Source of the DNA: Alicyclobacillus fastidiosus
GTDB lineage: Bacteria; Bacillota; Bacilli; Alicyclobacillales; Alicyclobacillaceae
NCBI RefSeq assembly: GCF_026651875.1
Contig: NZ_CP104067.1
Coordinates: forward strand, 3,658,001 to 3,722,000
DNA length: 64,000 nucleotides
Direction of reading: 5' to 3'
The translations under genes and the position numbers were made by a program. Under the pieces are notes generated by a model. That model saw only the letters and a list, made by a program, of their open reading frames with translations, had not been told where the DNA came from and searched no databases. Positions 55,024-64,000 of this stretch are shown here, piece by piece; positions within the stretch are counted from its first letter, which is position 1, and each line of letters begins with the position of its first letter.

Positions 55024-55590
55024 ATGATTCATTTGGAATGGGATACGAGAAATGCGCTATCGTTTTTGGAAGAAATTTCAGACATAAGTTCAATAAACAT
55101 TGCTTCAGCTTTCCTGGAGCTTACCGGTGTGGGCTGGATCGAAAAATTGGTTGATAAAAACAACCTGACAATAGATAAGGTACGACTCTATTTATCTGAT
55201 GAGTTTTCCCGAAATAAACCTAGCGAACTCCTCAAACGGCTCTCGTCTATTGCGCAAGTGTAATTATATGCGGAGCAAAACTACATGCCAAAGTCATTTC
55301 GTTGCACACCGATAAATCCAGCTACACATTTGTCGGTTCTGCCAACTTCCCGGACTTTTACAAACAAGATGAGCCGGGTTGGAATCCAGCTTACAAAAGA
55401 CCTGGTCTCCCAGTGACGACACCCTCAAGTCTGTGGATGCAATCGTAGAAGCTGCGGTAACTCAGATGAACCTCCTCGTATACCATAAATGTTCGTTTGT
55501 TCGGTCTCGATCTTGGCAGTATTCCCGTCCGGGATCAAATCGATCCCTCTGCAAAAGTTAAGTTCCAGACACACTCAGCTGGACTCAAGT
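55024..55590 (+). pseudogene. PLD-superfamily (HKD) nuclease, frameshifted
   Basis: It begins with AAAGGAGG and MIHLEWDTRNALSFLEEISD, INIASAFLELTGVGWIEKLV, LYLSDEFSRNKPSELLKRLS, typical of the N-terminal lobe of NgoFVII-like HKD nucleases. After 55263 the next frame continues IICGAKLHAKVISLHTDKSS, YTFVGSANFPDF, which is the HxK...GSxN motif. One missing base explains the break. A further shift occurs near 55440, and the C-terminus is unrecognisable. Confidence 0.7.
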
Positions 55591-55604
55591 TTTTAAGGTA
55601 AAGA

Positions 55605-55740
55605 TCCAAATGAGGTACGGCGCGTGAACCAACAGACGCTTGGCATCGCGCGCACCATCGCGGCGCTCGACGGCCGGCATACCGCCCGCAAGGCGGATGT
55701 GGAAGAAGCCGTTCTCTTGCGCAACCGGGGAAATCCTTAG
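55605..55740 (+). pseudogene. YifB/ComM-type Mg-chelatase C-terminal fragment
   Basis: RRVNQQTLGIARTIAALDGR, HTARKADVEEAVLLRNRGNP-stop resembles the C-terminal helical end of YifB/ComM ATPases. Only about 40 codons remain. Its base composition (runs of GC) is unlike the surrounding AT-richer DNA and like the genes after 56.5 kb. Confidence 0.55.
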
Positions 55741-56239
55741 CTGGTTCGAACGAGGAGAAAATCCGCGCCGGGGCATTCGAATCGGTCCCACCTGTGGAGA
55801 TACTAGACGAAGATATCACTGGCGAATCCCTTTACACTGTGGAGAATGAGACACCTTGGAGGACAGCAAATCAAGTGTGTTTTGCGGCATGAGTGTTGGC
55901 ATCAACAAGCCAAAACTCTGTCTCGTAACCGAAGTATCATGGCATGTATAGCCCCGTGCTGTATATCGCCATGATGCTTGAAGTGGAACACTTCTCCGAG
56001 ATGTCTCCCCCCACCCCTGACCATGCCTATTGCTCACGGGCCCTTCCTATTGGAGACACATCTGGGGTCTACTTATTGTACCAAGGCTGTTATGGTTGCA
56101 GATGAACAGTGGGTAAAACTGCATTCGCAATGTTCTGTGGTCCCCAAATCTCCTTTACTGTATGATTTCACATTGCTGACCTCCTCGTGTTGTTTACAAA
56201 AGATAGACGAACTTTTTTAGCGCAAGGATTCTAAGATCC

Positions 56240-56345
56240 ACCTGCCCCGACGTTCGACCCGGTAACTGCAAATACACCTCTTACAACCAAAGAGGTCAAC
56301 CGATCCGACAAGCGAATTGGTTGACCTCATCATACGCAACTGGCC
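56240..56345 (-). mobile_element. Orphan IS110 left-end fragment
   Basis: CCGACGTTCGACCCGGTAAC, ACACCTCTTACAACCAAAGA and GGTCAACC...GGTTGACCTCAT parallel 28670-28757 upstream of the IS110 transposase, with preserved pairing but changed bases. No transposase remains nearby. 55816-56239 holds no supported gene. Confidence 0.7.
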
Positions 56346-56537
56346 GAGAGCGACACATGGGTCACACGAGGAAAATGAATGGTTATCCATTTCCCTTGCG
56401 TGACCCATGCCACGTGTTTCTTCAAGTCAAAAGCAGGAGAACAGTCAATACGCAGATGGCCGTTCAAATCTGCGGCCGGCTCAGAACACCTGTGGTTTTG
56501 TTTCAGGATGCTCGTATCTTCTAATTCCACATGTACG

Positions 56538-58961
56538 TCACGGTTGCCCTGTGGGGTTTCCTGAGCTACTGCCGGCCGTCGTACCTGCACCGGAGGTGGA
56601 TGGGTTGGAGGTACCCGTTGACGGTTGACCCGGCTGCGTCGATCCCCCAGACGAACCTGTTCCTGTACCGGACGTACCGGTGCCAGGCGTACCGGTGCCA
56701 GGCGAACCTGTTCCGGACGTACCTGCACCCGACGTACCTGTGCCCGATGTACCTGCACCTGACGTACCTGCACCTGACGTACCCGTGCCGGTTTCTGATG
56801 GTGAACCCGGGCTAGTCGAATTTCCTGACGACTGATCCGAAGAATTTCCCGTCGTCATCTGCGACGTATCGTTGCCCGTACTCGAATTGTTGGACACCCC
56901 TGGCGTCACACTGGTGCTGTTCGAGCTCGTGTTCGCTGAAGTGTTGCTCGTGCTCGTCGCGTTGGCGACAGACGTATTGTTCACCGCCGCCTCCCCAGTT
57001 TGCTGCGAGGACGTGTAAGTCGGTTGACTGAACTGTTCCGGAGCGGTGTTCGCTTCGGCCAGCCGAACGATATCTCCAAAGATCTTCGCGGCATTCGCCG
57101 ACGGATCAAGTGGGGACATCGTCATGTGGTTCTGTGGTGTGGAAACATCGTATCCGATGTGGATGGATCCCACCATGTTCGGCGTGTAGCCGTCGAACCA
57201 GGCATCGCGAATCCAGTTCGGCTCACTGCCGTTGAGCCCGGAATCGTATTGAACCGTACCCGTCTTGCCCGCGACACCCCAGCCCGGCACTTGCGCCGCA
57301 GTCCCCGTTCCGGCATTGACGACGTCCTCCATGAGCGACGTCATAATAGACGCGGTCTGTGCGCTCATGACTGTGGTCGCTTGGGGGTGAAACTGATATA
57401 TCGTCTGGCCTGCCTGGTTCACAATATTCGTGATCAGGTGAGCTTTCATCTGAACTCCCTGGTCGTCGAATGCCTCATACGCTTGAGCCATCTCGAGCGG
57501 ATTCACGCCGTACTGCATTCCGCCAATCGCGACCCCGAGATGTTGTTTGTCCTGCGCAGTTAATTGAATCCCGTCCTTCTCTGCGAAGCTGGTGCCCGTT
57601 TGCAATCCTATCTGTTGCAAAAGCCAGACGGAAGCGACGTTCTGTGACCACTGCAGCGCGTACTGCAAGGTGACTTGGGCAGGTCCGCTGACCCCTTCCC
57701 AGTTCTGCGGTTCATAACCGCCCCCGAAGTCCTGCGGTTGGTTGTCCAGAATCGAGGATGGGCCCCAATTACCCGACTGAATGGCCGGCGCATACTCCAT
57801 GATCGGCTTAATCGACGATCCCGGTGAGCTGTCGCTGTAGATACGGTCCGTACCTAATGGCGCGTAGCCCTCTTTACGCGAGCCAGCGGCACCTAGAATC
57901 CCGCCAGTTTTTGGGTCGACGAATACGGCCGCGCCTTCGACTTGTCCGGGAAAGTCGCTATCGTAGTCGCCGCTCCAAAAGACGTCGTCCACTGCCTGCT
58001 GAACGTTGGGATCGATGGTGGTGTAGACCTTCAAGCCACCCTCGAGCAACTGCTGTGCCGAAATCCCCTGTTTCGACGCATAATCAAACAGGAAGTTTGT
58101 GAACAACGGATGCGTGTCCCACGTAGAATCTGGTAGTGAGTGATACTGAACCCCGAGCGGCGCCTTTTCTGCAACCTGTGCGGCAGCCTCCGTAATGTAC
58201 CCGTACTTCACCATATTCTCGAGGACTTGGTTTCTCCTCGCCAGGGCGGCTTTCGGGTTTTTTAACGGGTCATATGCCGATGGGGCTTGAGGCAACCCTG
58301 CTAGGAGCGCCGCTTGGTCCAACGTCAGGCTATTGGGATTTTGACTCAGGTCAACGCCAAAATACCGCATCGCAGCCTGTTGGACGCCGACCGTGTTTTC
58401 GCCCAAGAAGACTTTATTCAAGTACATCGTGAGAATCTCTTGCTTCGTGAAGTACTGATCGATATGAATGCCCATACCAATTTCCTTCAATTTGTACGTC
58501 AGCGTCTTGTTGTCGTTCAGGAACACAATTTTCGCCAATTGGTCCTCGATGGTACTCGCACCCTGATTGGCACCGTTGGTGAGAATATCGACCAAGACGG
58601 AGCGAAAGATGCTTTTGAGGTCGACACTGGACCCCGTCCAGAAATTATGATCCTCGGTCGCCACCAAGGCATCTTGAAGATTCTTTGGAATTTGGCTGTA
58701 GGTCAACGTGGTCGGCGTCGTCCCGATTTTCTCATAGACCGCACCGGTCTTATCGTAGACCACGGTTGCCTGCGGGGTAGCGGTCAATTTACTCAGCGAA
58801 ATCGGCGTCATGCGCAACAAGGCGAAATATCCGATCGCACCGGCAGCAACTCCGATAAAAAATAGAGTTACGATAATCCCGACAAGTGTTTTCAGCGGCC
58901 GCCTTTTCTTCGATTTGACGGACGATTTCCTTTTGACGGACGATTTCCTTGCATCTTTCAA
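56538..58961 (-). CDS. Class A penicillin-binding protein (PBP1-type)
   Basis: 807 aa. A basic cytoplasmic tail and one membrane anchor (LVGIIVTLFFIGVAAGAIGY) precede the GT51 glycosyltransferase (catalytic Glu103 in ATEDHNFWTG; GASTIEDQLAK) and the transpeptidase with S382-S-I-K, SQN at 439-441 and K566-T-G. The last about 150 residues are a Thr/Ser/Gly/Asn/Pro-rich low-complexity tail (GTGTSGAGTSGAGTSG), probably a wall-spanning or disordered extension. It polymerises and cross-links peptidoglycan outside the membrane. GC-rich relative to the accessory region. Confidence 0.95.
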   Translation of the reverse strand: MKDARKSSVKRKSSVKSKKRRPLKTLVGIIVTLFFIGVAAGAIGYFALLRMTPISLSKLTATPQATVVYDKTGAVYEKIGTTPTTLTYSQIPKNLQDALVATEDHNFWTGSSVDLKSIFRSVLVDILTNGANQGASTIEDQLAKIVFLNDNKTLTYKLKEIGMGIHIDQYFTKQEILTMYLNKVFLGENTVGVQQAAMRYFGVDLSQNPNSLTLDQAALLAGLPQAPSAYDPLKNPKAALARRNQVLENMVKYGYITEAAAQVAEKAPLGVQYHSLPDSTWDTHPLFTNFLFDYASKQGISAQQLLEGGLKVYTTIDPNVQQAVDDVFWSGDYDSDFPGQVEGAAVFVDPKTGGILGAAGSRKEGYAPLGTDRIYSDSSPGSSIKPIMEYAPAIQSGNWGPSSILDNQPQDFGGGYEPQNWEGVSGPAQVTLQYALQWSQNVASVWLLQQIGLQTGTSFAEKDGIQLTAQDKQHLGVAIGGMQYGVNPLEMAQAYEAFDDQGVQMKAHLITNIVNQAGQTIYQFHPQATTVMSAQTASIMTSLMEDVVNAGTGTAAQVPGWGVAGKTGTVQYDSGLNGSEPNWIRDAWFDGYTPNMVGSIHIGYDVSTPQNHMTMSPLDPSANAAKIFGDIVRLAEANTAPEQFSQPTYTSSQQTGEAAVNNTSVANATSTSNTSANTSSNSTSVTPGVSNNSSTGNDTSQMTTGNSSDQSSGNSTSPGSPSETGTGTSGAGTSGAGTSGTGTSGAGTSGTGSPGTGTPGTGTSGTGTGSSGGSTQPGQPSTGTSNPSTSGAGTTAGSSSGNPTGQP
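56640..56790 (-). repeat. In-gene 15-bp tandem repeat encoding Gly-Thr/Ser-Gly units
   Basis: Repeats of the form GACGTACCTGTGCC/GACGTACCTGCACC (plus strand) encode GTSGT/GAGTS units in the PBP tail. The number of units probably varies between strains. Confidence 0.8.
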
Positions 58962-59166
58962 TTCATGGTACCTCCCATTCAGGCGATTGGAAGCTCCCTA
59001 TCTGCCTATCTATCACGCAAGTCCTTCGCGCCTGACGGTGTTCAACACAAAATAGACAGCAAGACGGAACGATGCTGTCGGAACGGAGACTGTCTTGCAA
59101 TTTTCATGGTACGCCCTAGTTGTGGGATTTACGTGGAGATGGTATGTCAATTTTGTGACCATCTGC

Positions 59167-60363
59167 TCAGCTGACCTCGTGAACCGATGAACTTGCCGTC
59201 CCGGTTCGTGAATTTTTGTAAATCTGTCCAATACATAACGTGACCGATACCACCATAAGCATGGACGGAATATAGAAAATATGCGGGGAGAACCCCGAGA
59301 TGAGATTCGGAACTAGGTATCCAATGAGCGCGGCAGACTGACTTAGGACGAAATACAATGAGCTGCCAAACCCCGCCCTGCTCAAAAACATACGTTGAAT
59401 CATCCCCATCGCCACAATCATGATCACCGACACGAAAAAAGAGTAGATGGGTTGCACTACAAAGAGCAAAGGGAGCGACGGGTGAAACGCGTATACGCAA
59501 TAGGTCACTAGGGCGCATGCCGCACCTACGGATACCACGCGCAAGTCCCCAAATCGTCTCGCCGCCATCCCGGCGACGGTCATCCAGATGAACTCAAAAA
59601 CGACCTGTACGCTCCATAGACGAGCCACTAACGCGGGGTTCTTAAACAGCGAGTCGACCATCAAGGGAAGGTACAACCCGCGAATGGCATCTGCGCACAA
59701 CAGCGACAAAATCGCGATGAGTACGACCCATTGCACCCCTTCTTCCGGAAGGCGCTTGGCGATGACTGGCCCTCGTCGCTCCCGGTAGAGGAGAAACAAG
59801 AAGAACATCAACGCGTAACAGACTAGGTTGCCGAGGATGACCCCGTGAAATGTCACCCACGTATACAAAGCCGTACCTAGGTAAAGTCCGATGAAGAAAC
59901 CTACACTGAGTAAGGTCCGCAGCCAGACGATCCCGATTTCTGCGATGTCCGGCGCTTCAAGAGCCAAATGGCTCCTCGCCATCGCGTACAACTGGCCGAT
60001 GATGGCCCCTGACGGGGCGGTCGATAGAATATAAAACGTCACGGCGCTTGCGAACCCGCTGGCGTGATCGTACCCGATGAGACCGAAGACACTTACGGCT
60101 GACGCGACAACCGGGAGTATTTTTCGATGTGCCATCTTGTCGCTCCAGAGCCCACTAAAAAACGTGATCACGACATTGACAACCAACGCGATAGCCACCA
60201 CTGCGGAGATCTGGAACTTGACGAGGTGGACGCCATCCTTCAGATAAATTGCGTTCATCGGGTTTAATATCCCCGTGCCGCAACCGTACACGAGCATCGC
60301 GGCTAGTAACTTCCACGCACCCTGGACCCGAAAGAACCGCTGTAACGCCATTAGGATTGACAT
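59167..60363 (-). CDS. MFS transporter, sugar-efflux (SetA)-like
   Basis: About 398 aa, twelve helices. MLVYGCGTGILNPMNAIYLK opens the first helix; FFSGLWSDKMAHRKILPVVA is the loop 2-3 motif; IAEIGIVWLRTLLSVGFFIG and AGFGSSLYFVLSQSAALIGY resemble SetA-type exporters. ATG 60363 with GAGGAG 12 bases upstream is taken as start; longer frames exist. It ends before the PBP gene. Substrate unknown. Confidence 0.82.
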   Translation of the reverse strand: MSILMALQRFFRVQGAWKLLAAMLVYGCGTGILNPMNAIYLKDGVHLVKFQISAVVAIALVVNVVITFFSGLWSDKMAHRKILPVVASAVSVFGLIGYDHASGFASAVTFYILSTAPSGAIIGQLYAMARSHLALEAPDIAEIGIVWLRTLLSVGFFIGLYLGTALYTWVTFHGVILGNLVCYALMFFLFLLYRERRGPVIAKRLPEEGVQWVVLIAILSLLCADAIRGLYLPLMVDSLFKNPALVARLWSVQVVFEFIWMTVAGMAARRFGDLRVVSVGAACALVTYCVYAFHPSLPLLFVVQPIYSFFVSVIMIVAMGMIQRMFLSRAGFGSSLYFVLSQSAALIGYLVPNLISGFSPHIFYIPSMLMVVSVTLCIGQIYKNSRTGTASSSVHEVS

Positions 60364-60464
60364 ATCACGCACGTGCTCCTCACCCTGAAATCCGCGCAGA
60401 GACGATATCATATCGACAGAATCAAGCGACATCAAGCAGAGTGAGATCCCACGCAGGACAGCTC

Positions 60465-61457
60465 TCAGATGGAAACACTGCTGGTGCTAATCGGGTTCAC
60501 GAGCACGTTCCCACTCGAATCAACCGCCAAATCCCCTGCCAACTGCGCGCTGGACAACTCTTTCACGAGGGCCGAACTTCCGTTTCCGTTCTCGCGATAA
60601 ACGGAAGTAACCAGCCCATCCGCATTGATTTTCCCATAGTATAACGAGTTCCCCGAGACCGTGATGAGCGCTGCGTCCGCCTGTGCCAACTGAGGGGTCG
60701 CCAAGTACTCCGGACTGTCTGCATTGTCCGTACTGGACTGATCGAGACGGAAGATGTTCCAAGTTCCATCGCTGCGCGATTCGACGTACAAATCCTTGCC
60801 GGTTGGCGACATCGCGATATTCTTGATGTATCCATCACTGAATGGAACGCTTTGTACGTTTTCCATCGTACCGATGTGGTAGAGCGCACTCGACCCACTC
60901 GACGTGATCAAGACGAATACGTCATTGGTTTGCGTACTATATGCGACTTTCGAGATCACCGCGTCTGGAGCGAGCGACGAAAATTGCGGCACACTTGCAG
61001 CCGTCTGATTGGCCTGGTCTCCATTTGACACGTATACGGTGTTCAGTTCCAAGTCACCTGGTGCCTTTTGCTCACCCACAAACAATTCCTCTTCGCCCAG
61101 CCAACTCACGTACTGCACGGGGTACAAGTTCGTCGCCTCACTCACCTGCTTGCCAGATGGCAAGTCTTCCACGTGCAAAACGTACGATCCATCGGAATTA
61201 CTCTCTACATACGTCGCGTATTGTCCATTCGGTGAGACCGTAACCCCCTGATAGTTCTGCTTCAGTTGTTGCACTATATGGGTCGATTCTGGGGACAATT
61301 TCGACGACTGATCGGCCATCTGTTGAATTTCGTTGGCCGCGTCTGCGTTCTGCGCATTAAACAAGGAGTTGTAGTGCCACAAGAAGCAAATCTGCAATCC
61401 AGACAGCGCGACGACAAACCATAGAAATAGTCGAAACAAGCTCCGTTTGCCAGCCAT
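60465..61457 (-). CDS. Membrane-anchored beta-propeller-like protein
   Basis: 330 aa. One N-terminal anchor (LFLWFVVALSGLQICFLWHY), then repeats of about 40-45 residues such as GVTVSPNGQYATYVESNSDG, KNIAMSPTGKDLYVESRSDG and GDLAVDSSGNVLVNPIS, typical of TolB/WD40-like blades. No catalytic motif. It begins two bases after the glycosidase-like gene ends, so both form one unit and may act together outside the membrane. Confidence 0.75.
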   Translation of the reverse strand: MAGKRSLFRLFLWFVVALSGLQICFLWHYNSLFNAQNADAANEIQQMADQSSKLSPESTHIVQQLKQNYQGVTVSPNGQYATYVESNSDGSYVLHVEDLPSGKQVSEATNLYPVQYVSWLGEEELFVGEQKAPGDLELNTVYVSNGDQANQTAASVPQFSSLAPDAVISKVAYSTQTNDVFVLITSSGSSALYHIGTMENVQSVPFSDGYIKNIAMSPTGKDLYVESRSDGTWNIFRLDQSSTDNADSPEYLATPQLAQADAALITVSGNSLYYGKINADGLVTSVYRENGNGSSALVKELSSAQLAGDLAVDSSGNVLVNPISTSSVSI

Positions 61458-61459
61458 GC

Positions 61460-62548
61460 TTACTGCCCCCCGCTTTCTGGCATGACCACGAATGAAGTGG
61501 CGACACTGCGTGCCCCTGTCAAATCAACTGGCGTGTTGACCAACTGATTGTTGTAAACCATGGTCGTCGACGACCCACCGTCGAGATCAGCCGCAATCAC
61601 GGCGTTGTACTTCAGCATCAGAGCCGTCATGTCGGCAAGCGAGGCACCCAGGTGCCCAAATTGACCACGGCCGTCTGTCACAATGAGAATCACCTTACCG
61701 TCGCTGGTCTGACCAATCGCCGATCGCGGATTGTACCCCTGATCTGCAGTTTGGACCGGTTTCCCATTCATGACCAAAACTGGGCCAAAACTGAGTGCTT
61801 CGCGAACGCCCTCCTGCTGAAGATCCGCGAGCGAGTAGTCGCCAGCGATCAGTTGTCCACCCTGCGTGAACGCAATTTCCGCGTAGCGTTGATGGGAGTT
61901 GGCTCCAGTGATCACTTTGCCATTGCTAATGGTGATCCCGAGCGGATTCGCACCGGTTCCCTGTTGGTTGTTATCGGAGAACGCTCCGCCGTTGATCCCC
62001 GCTACCGCTCCGGCATCCGCGACCATCTGTTGAACCGTCTCACCTTGTTTGCCAAGGTATTTGGTCGTTTCCACCCTGATTCGCTGCGGATCGCTTATCA
62101 CCATAATGTGTGCGGTGTAAGTCTGTCCCTGATACGTGTAAGTTTGAATAGAACCACTATGGTTATCAAAATTCTGCGTTTGAATCTGGCTGATTGGGAT
62201 GGTCTGCGATACCATTCCCCCGTTCGCCAAAGCGTGCGCTTTGATCACCGATTCCGGTAGCGTAAAGAGAGAAAGTGGCCGCAAGAGATAGCCGTGTCTC
62301 GTTTCATCGACCGTATCAATCACGTAATTGCGAACCGACGGGAACGGCCCATGAAAAATCCACAGTGACGTCGAAACGAGAAAATAAACGAAGCACGACA
62401 CAAGAAACACGACCCAACGAAAAGACAGCTTCCGTGGCTTTTGCGGCTTCTGTGGTTTCCGTGGTCTCTGTCGCTGTGATCTCCTTCCCTGATCCGCGTT
62501 CGTCGACCATGTTTGGGGTTGGTATGAAGACAGATTCATTTCCACCAC
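61460..62548 (-). CDS. Phosphodiester glycosidase-family (NAGPA domain) membrane protein
   Basis: 362 aa. A cytoplasmic Arg/Lys/Pro-rich head, one anchor (WVVFLVSCFVYFLVSTSLW), then the NAGPA domain: DAGAVAGINGGAFSDNNQQG, NPLGITISNGKVI, REALSFGPVLVMNGKPV, NPRSAIGQTSDGKVILIVTD, AVIAADLDGGSSTTMVYNNQ. These match exopolysaccharide-associated phosphodiester glycosidases. GTG start at 62548 or ATG at 62539. It could remodel wall teichoic acid or exopolymer; inferred from family and the adjacent PBP. Confidence 0.85.
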   Translation of the reverse strand: MVEMNLSSYQPQTWSTNADQGRRSQRQRPRKPQKPQKPRKLSFRWVVFLVSCFVYFLVSTSLWIFHGPFPSVRNYVIDTVDETRHGYLLRPLSLFTLPESVIKAHALANGGMVSQTIPISQIQTQNFDNHSGSIQTYTYQGQTYTAHIMVISDPQRIRVETTKYLGKQGETVQQMVADAGAVAGINGGAFSDNNQQGTGANPLGITISNGKVITGANSHQRYAEIAFTQGGQLIAGDYSLADLQQEGVREALSFGPVLVMNGKPVQTADQGYNPRSAIGQTSDGKVILIVTDGRGQFGHLGASLADMTALMLKYNAVIAADLDGGSSTTMVYNNQLVNTPVDLTGARSVATSFVVMPESGGQ

Positions 62549-62965
62549 TCACCTACTTCATCAGTGATTTGCGAATACATCCAATCGGAATTTACCGTAA
62601 TCTATCATCGCGTTGCCGATTCTGCAACGCGCCATTTCCAATCTCACTCCGACGATACCAACACATCTATAGAACACCATTCCCTAGATATTAAATGTTT
62701 TGGTTATCGCCCAACAACAACTAATGTACCACACACGCCATACGATAGGACGCACAACTCGCGTCTTACGGATGAGCTCCGTGCACCAGTCACAGAACCT
62801 GGTCACGACTAGACGGAGACATTTTGAATTATACCTGGTCAAATCAAGAGATGAGTTGGAGATACTTTGGAGTTTTCATGGAGATGGTTCTCAACAGGGT
62901 GCTTACGAAAGATGCATCGCTCATCACAGAGCGGATACCACGGAAGGATTTTAGGGAACAAAAAT
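62549..62965. other. Gene-free stretch
   Basis: No supported open frame, repeat or hairpin between the glycosidase-like gene and the transaldolase terminator; it must contain the promoter of the 62548 operon. Confidence 0.4.
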
Positions 62966-62970
62966 CAAAA

Positions 62971-62990
62971 AAGGCGCCCGAAGGCGCCTT
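62971..62990 (-). terminator. Transaldolase terminator
   Basis: Minus strand AAGGCGCC-TTCG-GGCGCC followed by TTTTTT, immediately after the gene. Confidence 0.92.
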
Positions 62991-62997
62991 GGGGTGT

Positions 62998-63663
62998 TTA
63001 CTTCAGGTTGGACTTGTACTTTTCCGTATCTGCTGCGAACGAAGCGAGACCTTCTGCCGTTTTTGGGTGCTTGGTCAGGGCCTCGATGACTTTGTAAGGC
63101 ATCGTACCGACGTTTGCGCCAGCGAGTGCCGCATCCTCGACGTGATCGACGCTGCGAATCGAAGCAGCCAAGATGTTGGTTTTGATGTCGTGCTCGCGGA
63201 AAATCGCAGCGATTTTACCAATCAGCTCGACACCGCTGCCCTTCGCTACATCCTCCAAGCGGCCGATGAACGGAGAAACATATGTAGCACCGGCGCGTCC
63301 TGCGAGGAGAGCCTGTGCTGCTGTGAACACCAATGTGACGTTGGTCATGATGCCCTTGTCCGTAAGAATGCGGCAAGCTCTCAAACCATCAGGCGTCATT
63401 GGGAGTTTTACAGTCACATTCGGCGCGATCTCGTGGAAAGCGAGACCTTCTTTGACCATCTCTTCGGCGGTTTCTCCGAAGACTTCGGCACTGATGGATT
63501 CGACGCCCTTGCAGTATTCAACGATTTCGCGAATCCGATCCTCGTAACGAACGCCCGTTTCCTTTGCAATCAAAGATGGGTTGGTGGTCACACCAGCGAG
63601 AATGCCCATATCGTAAGCTTTTTTAATCTCTTCAAAATTCGCGGTATCGACAAAAATTCTCAT
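62998..63663 (-). CDS. tal: Transaldolase, fructose-6-phosphate aldolase-like
   Basis: 221 aa, the short transaldolase/FSA type. [41 protein letters not shown] with the Schiff-base Lys86, [20 protein letters not shown] and [12 protein letters not shown] are diagnostic. It exchanges C3 units in the pentose phosphate pathway (or condenses dihydroxyacetone with glyceraldehyde-3-phosphate). It follows pgi by 27 bases with AGGAGGA-type site near 63675, consistent with a pgi-tal unit. Confidence 0.95.
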   Translation of the reverse strand: MRIFVDTANFEEIKKAYDMGILAGVTTNPSLIAKETGVRYEDRIREIVEYCKGVESISAEVFGETAEEMVKEGLAFHEIAPNVTVKLPMTPDGLRACRILTDKGIMTNVTLVFTAAQALLAGRAGATYVSPFIGRLEDVAKGSGVELIGKIAAIFREHDIKTNILAASIRSVDHVEDAALAGANVGTMPYKVIEALTKHPKTAEGLASFAADTEKYKSNLK

Positions 63664-63690
63664 GTAAAATTCCTCCTAAAGAGAGTTAAC

Positions 63691-64000
63691 TTACTTTTGA
63701 TATCCTGGTTTACCCAAGAGTTGGAACATCTTTGTTTTGTAATTCTCCACACCTGGCTGGTTGAATGGGTTCACGCCCATCAACAGTCCACTCATCGCAC
63801 AAGCTCGCTCAAAGAAGTAGAACAGTTGGCCAAGCGTGTACTCGGACCTATCTGGCACTTGGATGAGGACGTTTGGCACACCGCCTTCGGCGTGTGCACT
63901 TTGGGTAGCCAACCGCGCCTTGTCGTTCACCCATACCAGCGACTTGCCGGCGAGGTACTCAAGGCCATCCTCCATGTTTTGCGCCGACGGGACATCGACA
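63691..64000 (-). CDS. pgi: Glucose-6-phosphate isomerase, C-terminus only
   Basis: The last about 103 residues; the gene continues past the window. [40 protein letters not shown] and [13 protein letters not shown] are the conserved PGI C-terminal region, including the active-site Lys in the PGVENYK segment. Open to the right edge in frame ([12 protein letters not shown]). Converts glucose-6-phosphate to fructose-6-phosphate. Confidence 0.95.
   Translation of the reverse strand, partial: VDVPSAQNMEDGLEYLAGKSLVWVNDKARLATQSAHAEGGVPNVLIQVPDRSEYTLGQLFYFFERACAMSGLLMGVNPFNQPGVENYKTKMFQLLGKPGYQK

Noticed and set aside
56330..56773. Val/Arg/Gln/Pro-rich 147-codon frame
   Set aside because: Same-strand frame shadow of the PBP repeat region running into the IS110 fragment.
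56640..56790. Regular short repeats suggesting a CRISPR array
   Set aside because: Units are contiguous in-frame codons of the PBP tail without spacers.

Overview
The window looks like a chromosomal segment of an endospore-forming, Alicyclobacillus-like Firmicute. It carries a GerA/GerB/GerC germinant-receptor operon, YjcZ-type sporulation micropeptides, a squalene-hopene/sporulenol-type cyclase, a L25/Ctc ribosomal protein, a YodB-like thiol sensor beside an Mhq operon, and strong AGGAGG-type ribosome binding sites. No rRNA, tRNA or CRISPR array was seen.

Roughly the first 56 kb is an accessory, heavily rearranged region. It holds two IS110 elements, four decayed copies of one IS1111-type element (one split by an IS21), two IS5-type elements, an IS1380, a TTAA-targeting IS, remnants of IS3, IS256 and another transposase, and pieces of group II introns. 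A 1.49-kb Tn3-type mobile insertion cassette carries only an MFS efflux gene between 45-bp perfect inverted repeats and TTCTA target duplications. A family of about 100-200 bp intergenic repeats sharing a GTCACCCATTACGTACATA core occurs at least nine times, and some insertions lie inside or beside copies.

Layout: 0-6 kb, insertion sequences, aldo/keto reductase and SRPBCC remnants, a 57-aa protein, rplY. 7-9.7 kb, two broken cupin genes, one split by an IS5-type element. 9.9-11.6 kb, micropeptides, Lsm-like barrel/YPYG proteins and a YjcZ family; a second such cluster lies at 41.2-42.0 kb. 11.8-13.6 kb, terpene cyclase. 14.2-16.7 kb, mhqD-mhqO-mhqP divergent from a YodB/HxlR regulator. 17-21.7 kb, small membrane proteins and an IS. 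21.7-25.7 kb, gerABC with a frameshifted gerA. 26-30.3 kb, a gene cut by IS3, then IS110 and IS1111. 30.3-36 kb, hydrolase, deoxynucleoside kinase, PLD lipoprotein, the Tn3-type cassette, DUF1992. 36-39.6 kb, IS21 nested in IS1111. 40-46.3 kb, HD protein, micropeptides, MBL hydrolase, MFS + isochorismatase-like operon with a divergent TetR gene. 47-56.3 kb, IS1380, PRTase-HAD fusion, GNAT, IS5, intron 3' end, an HTH protein, DUF429 and several gene fragments.

From about 56.5 kb to the end the sequence is visibly more GC-rich and intact, all on the minus strand, and reads as core genome: class A PBP, an MFS carrier, a membrane-anchored beta-propeller protein, a phosphodiester-glycosidase-like protein, a small transaldolase and the end of glucose-6-phosphate isomerase. 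The boundary is marked by an orphan IS110 left-end fragment.
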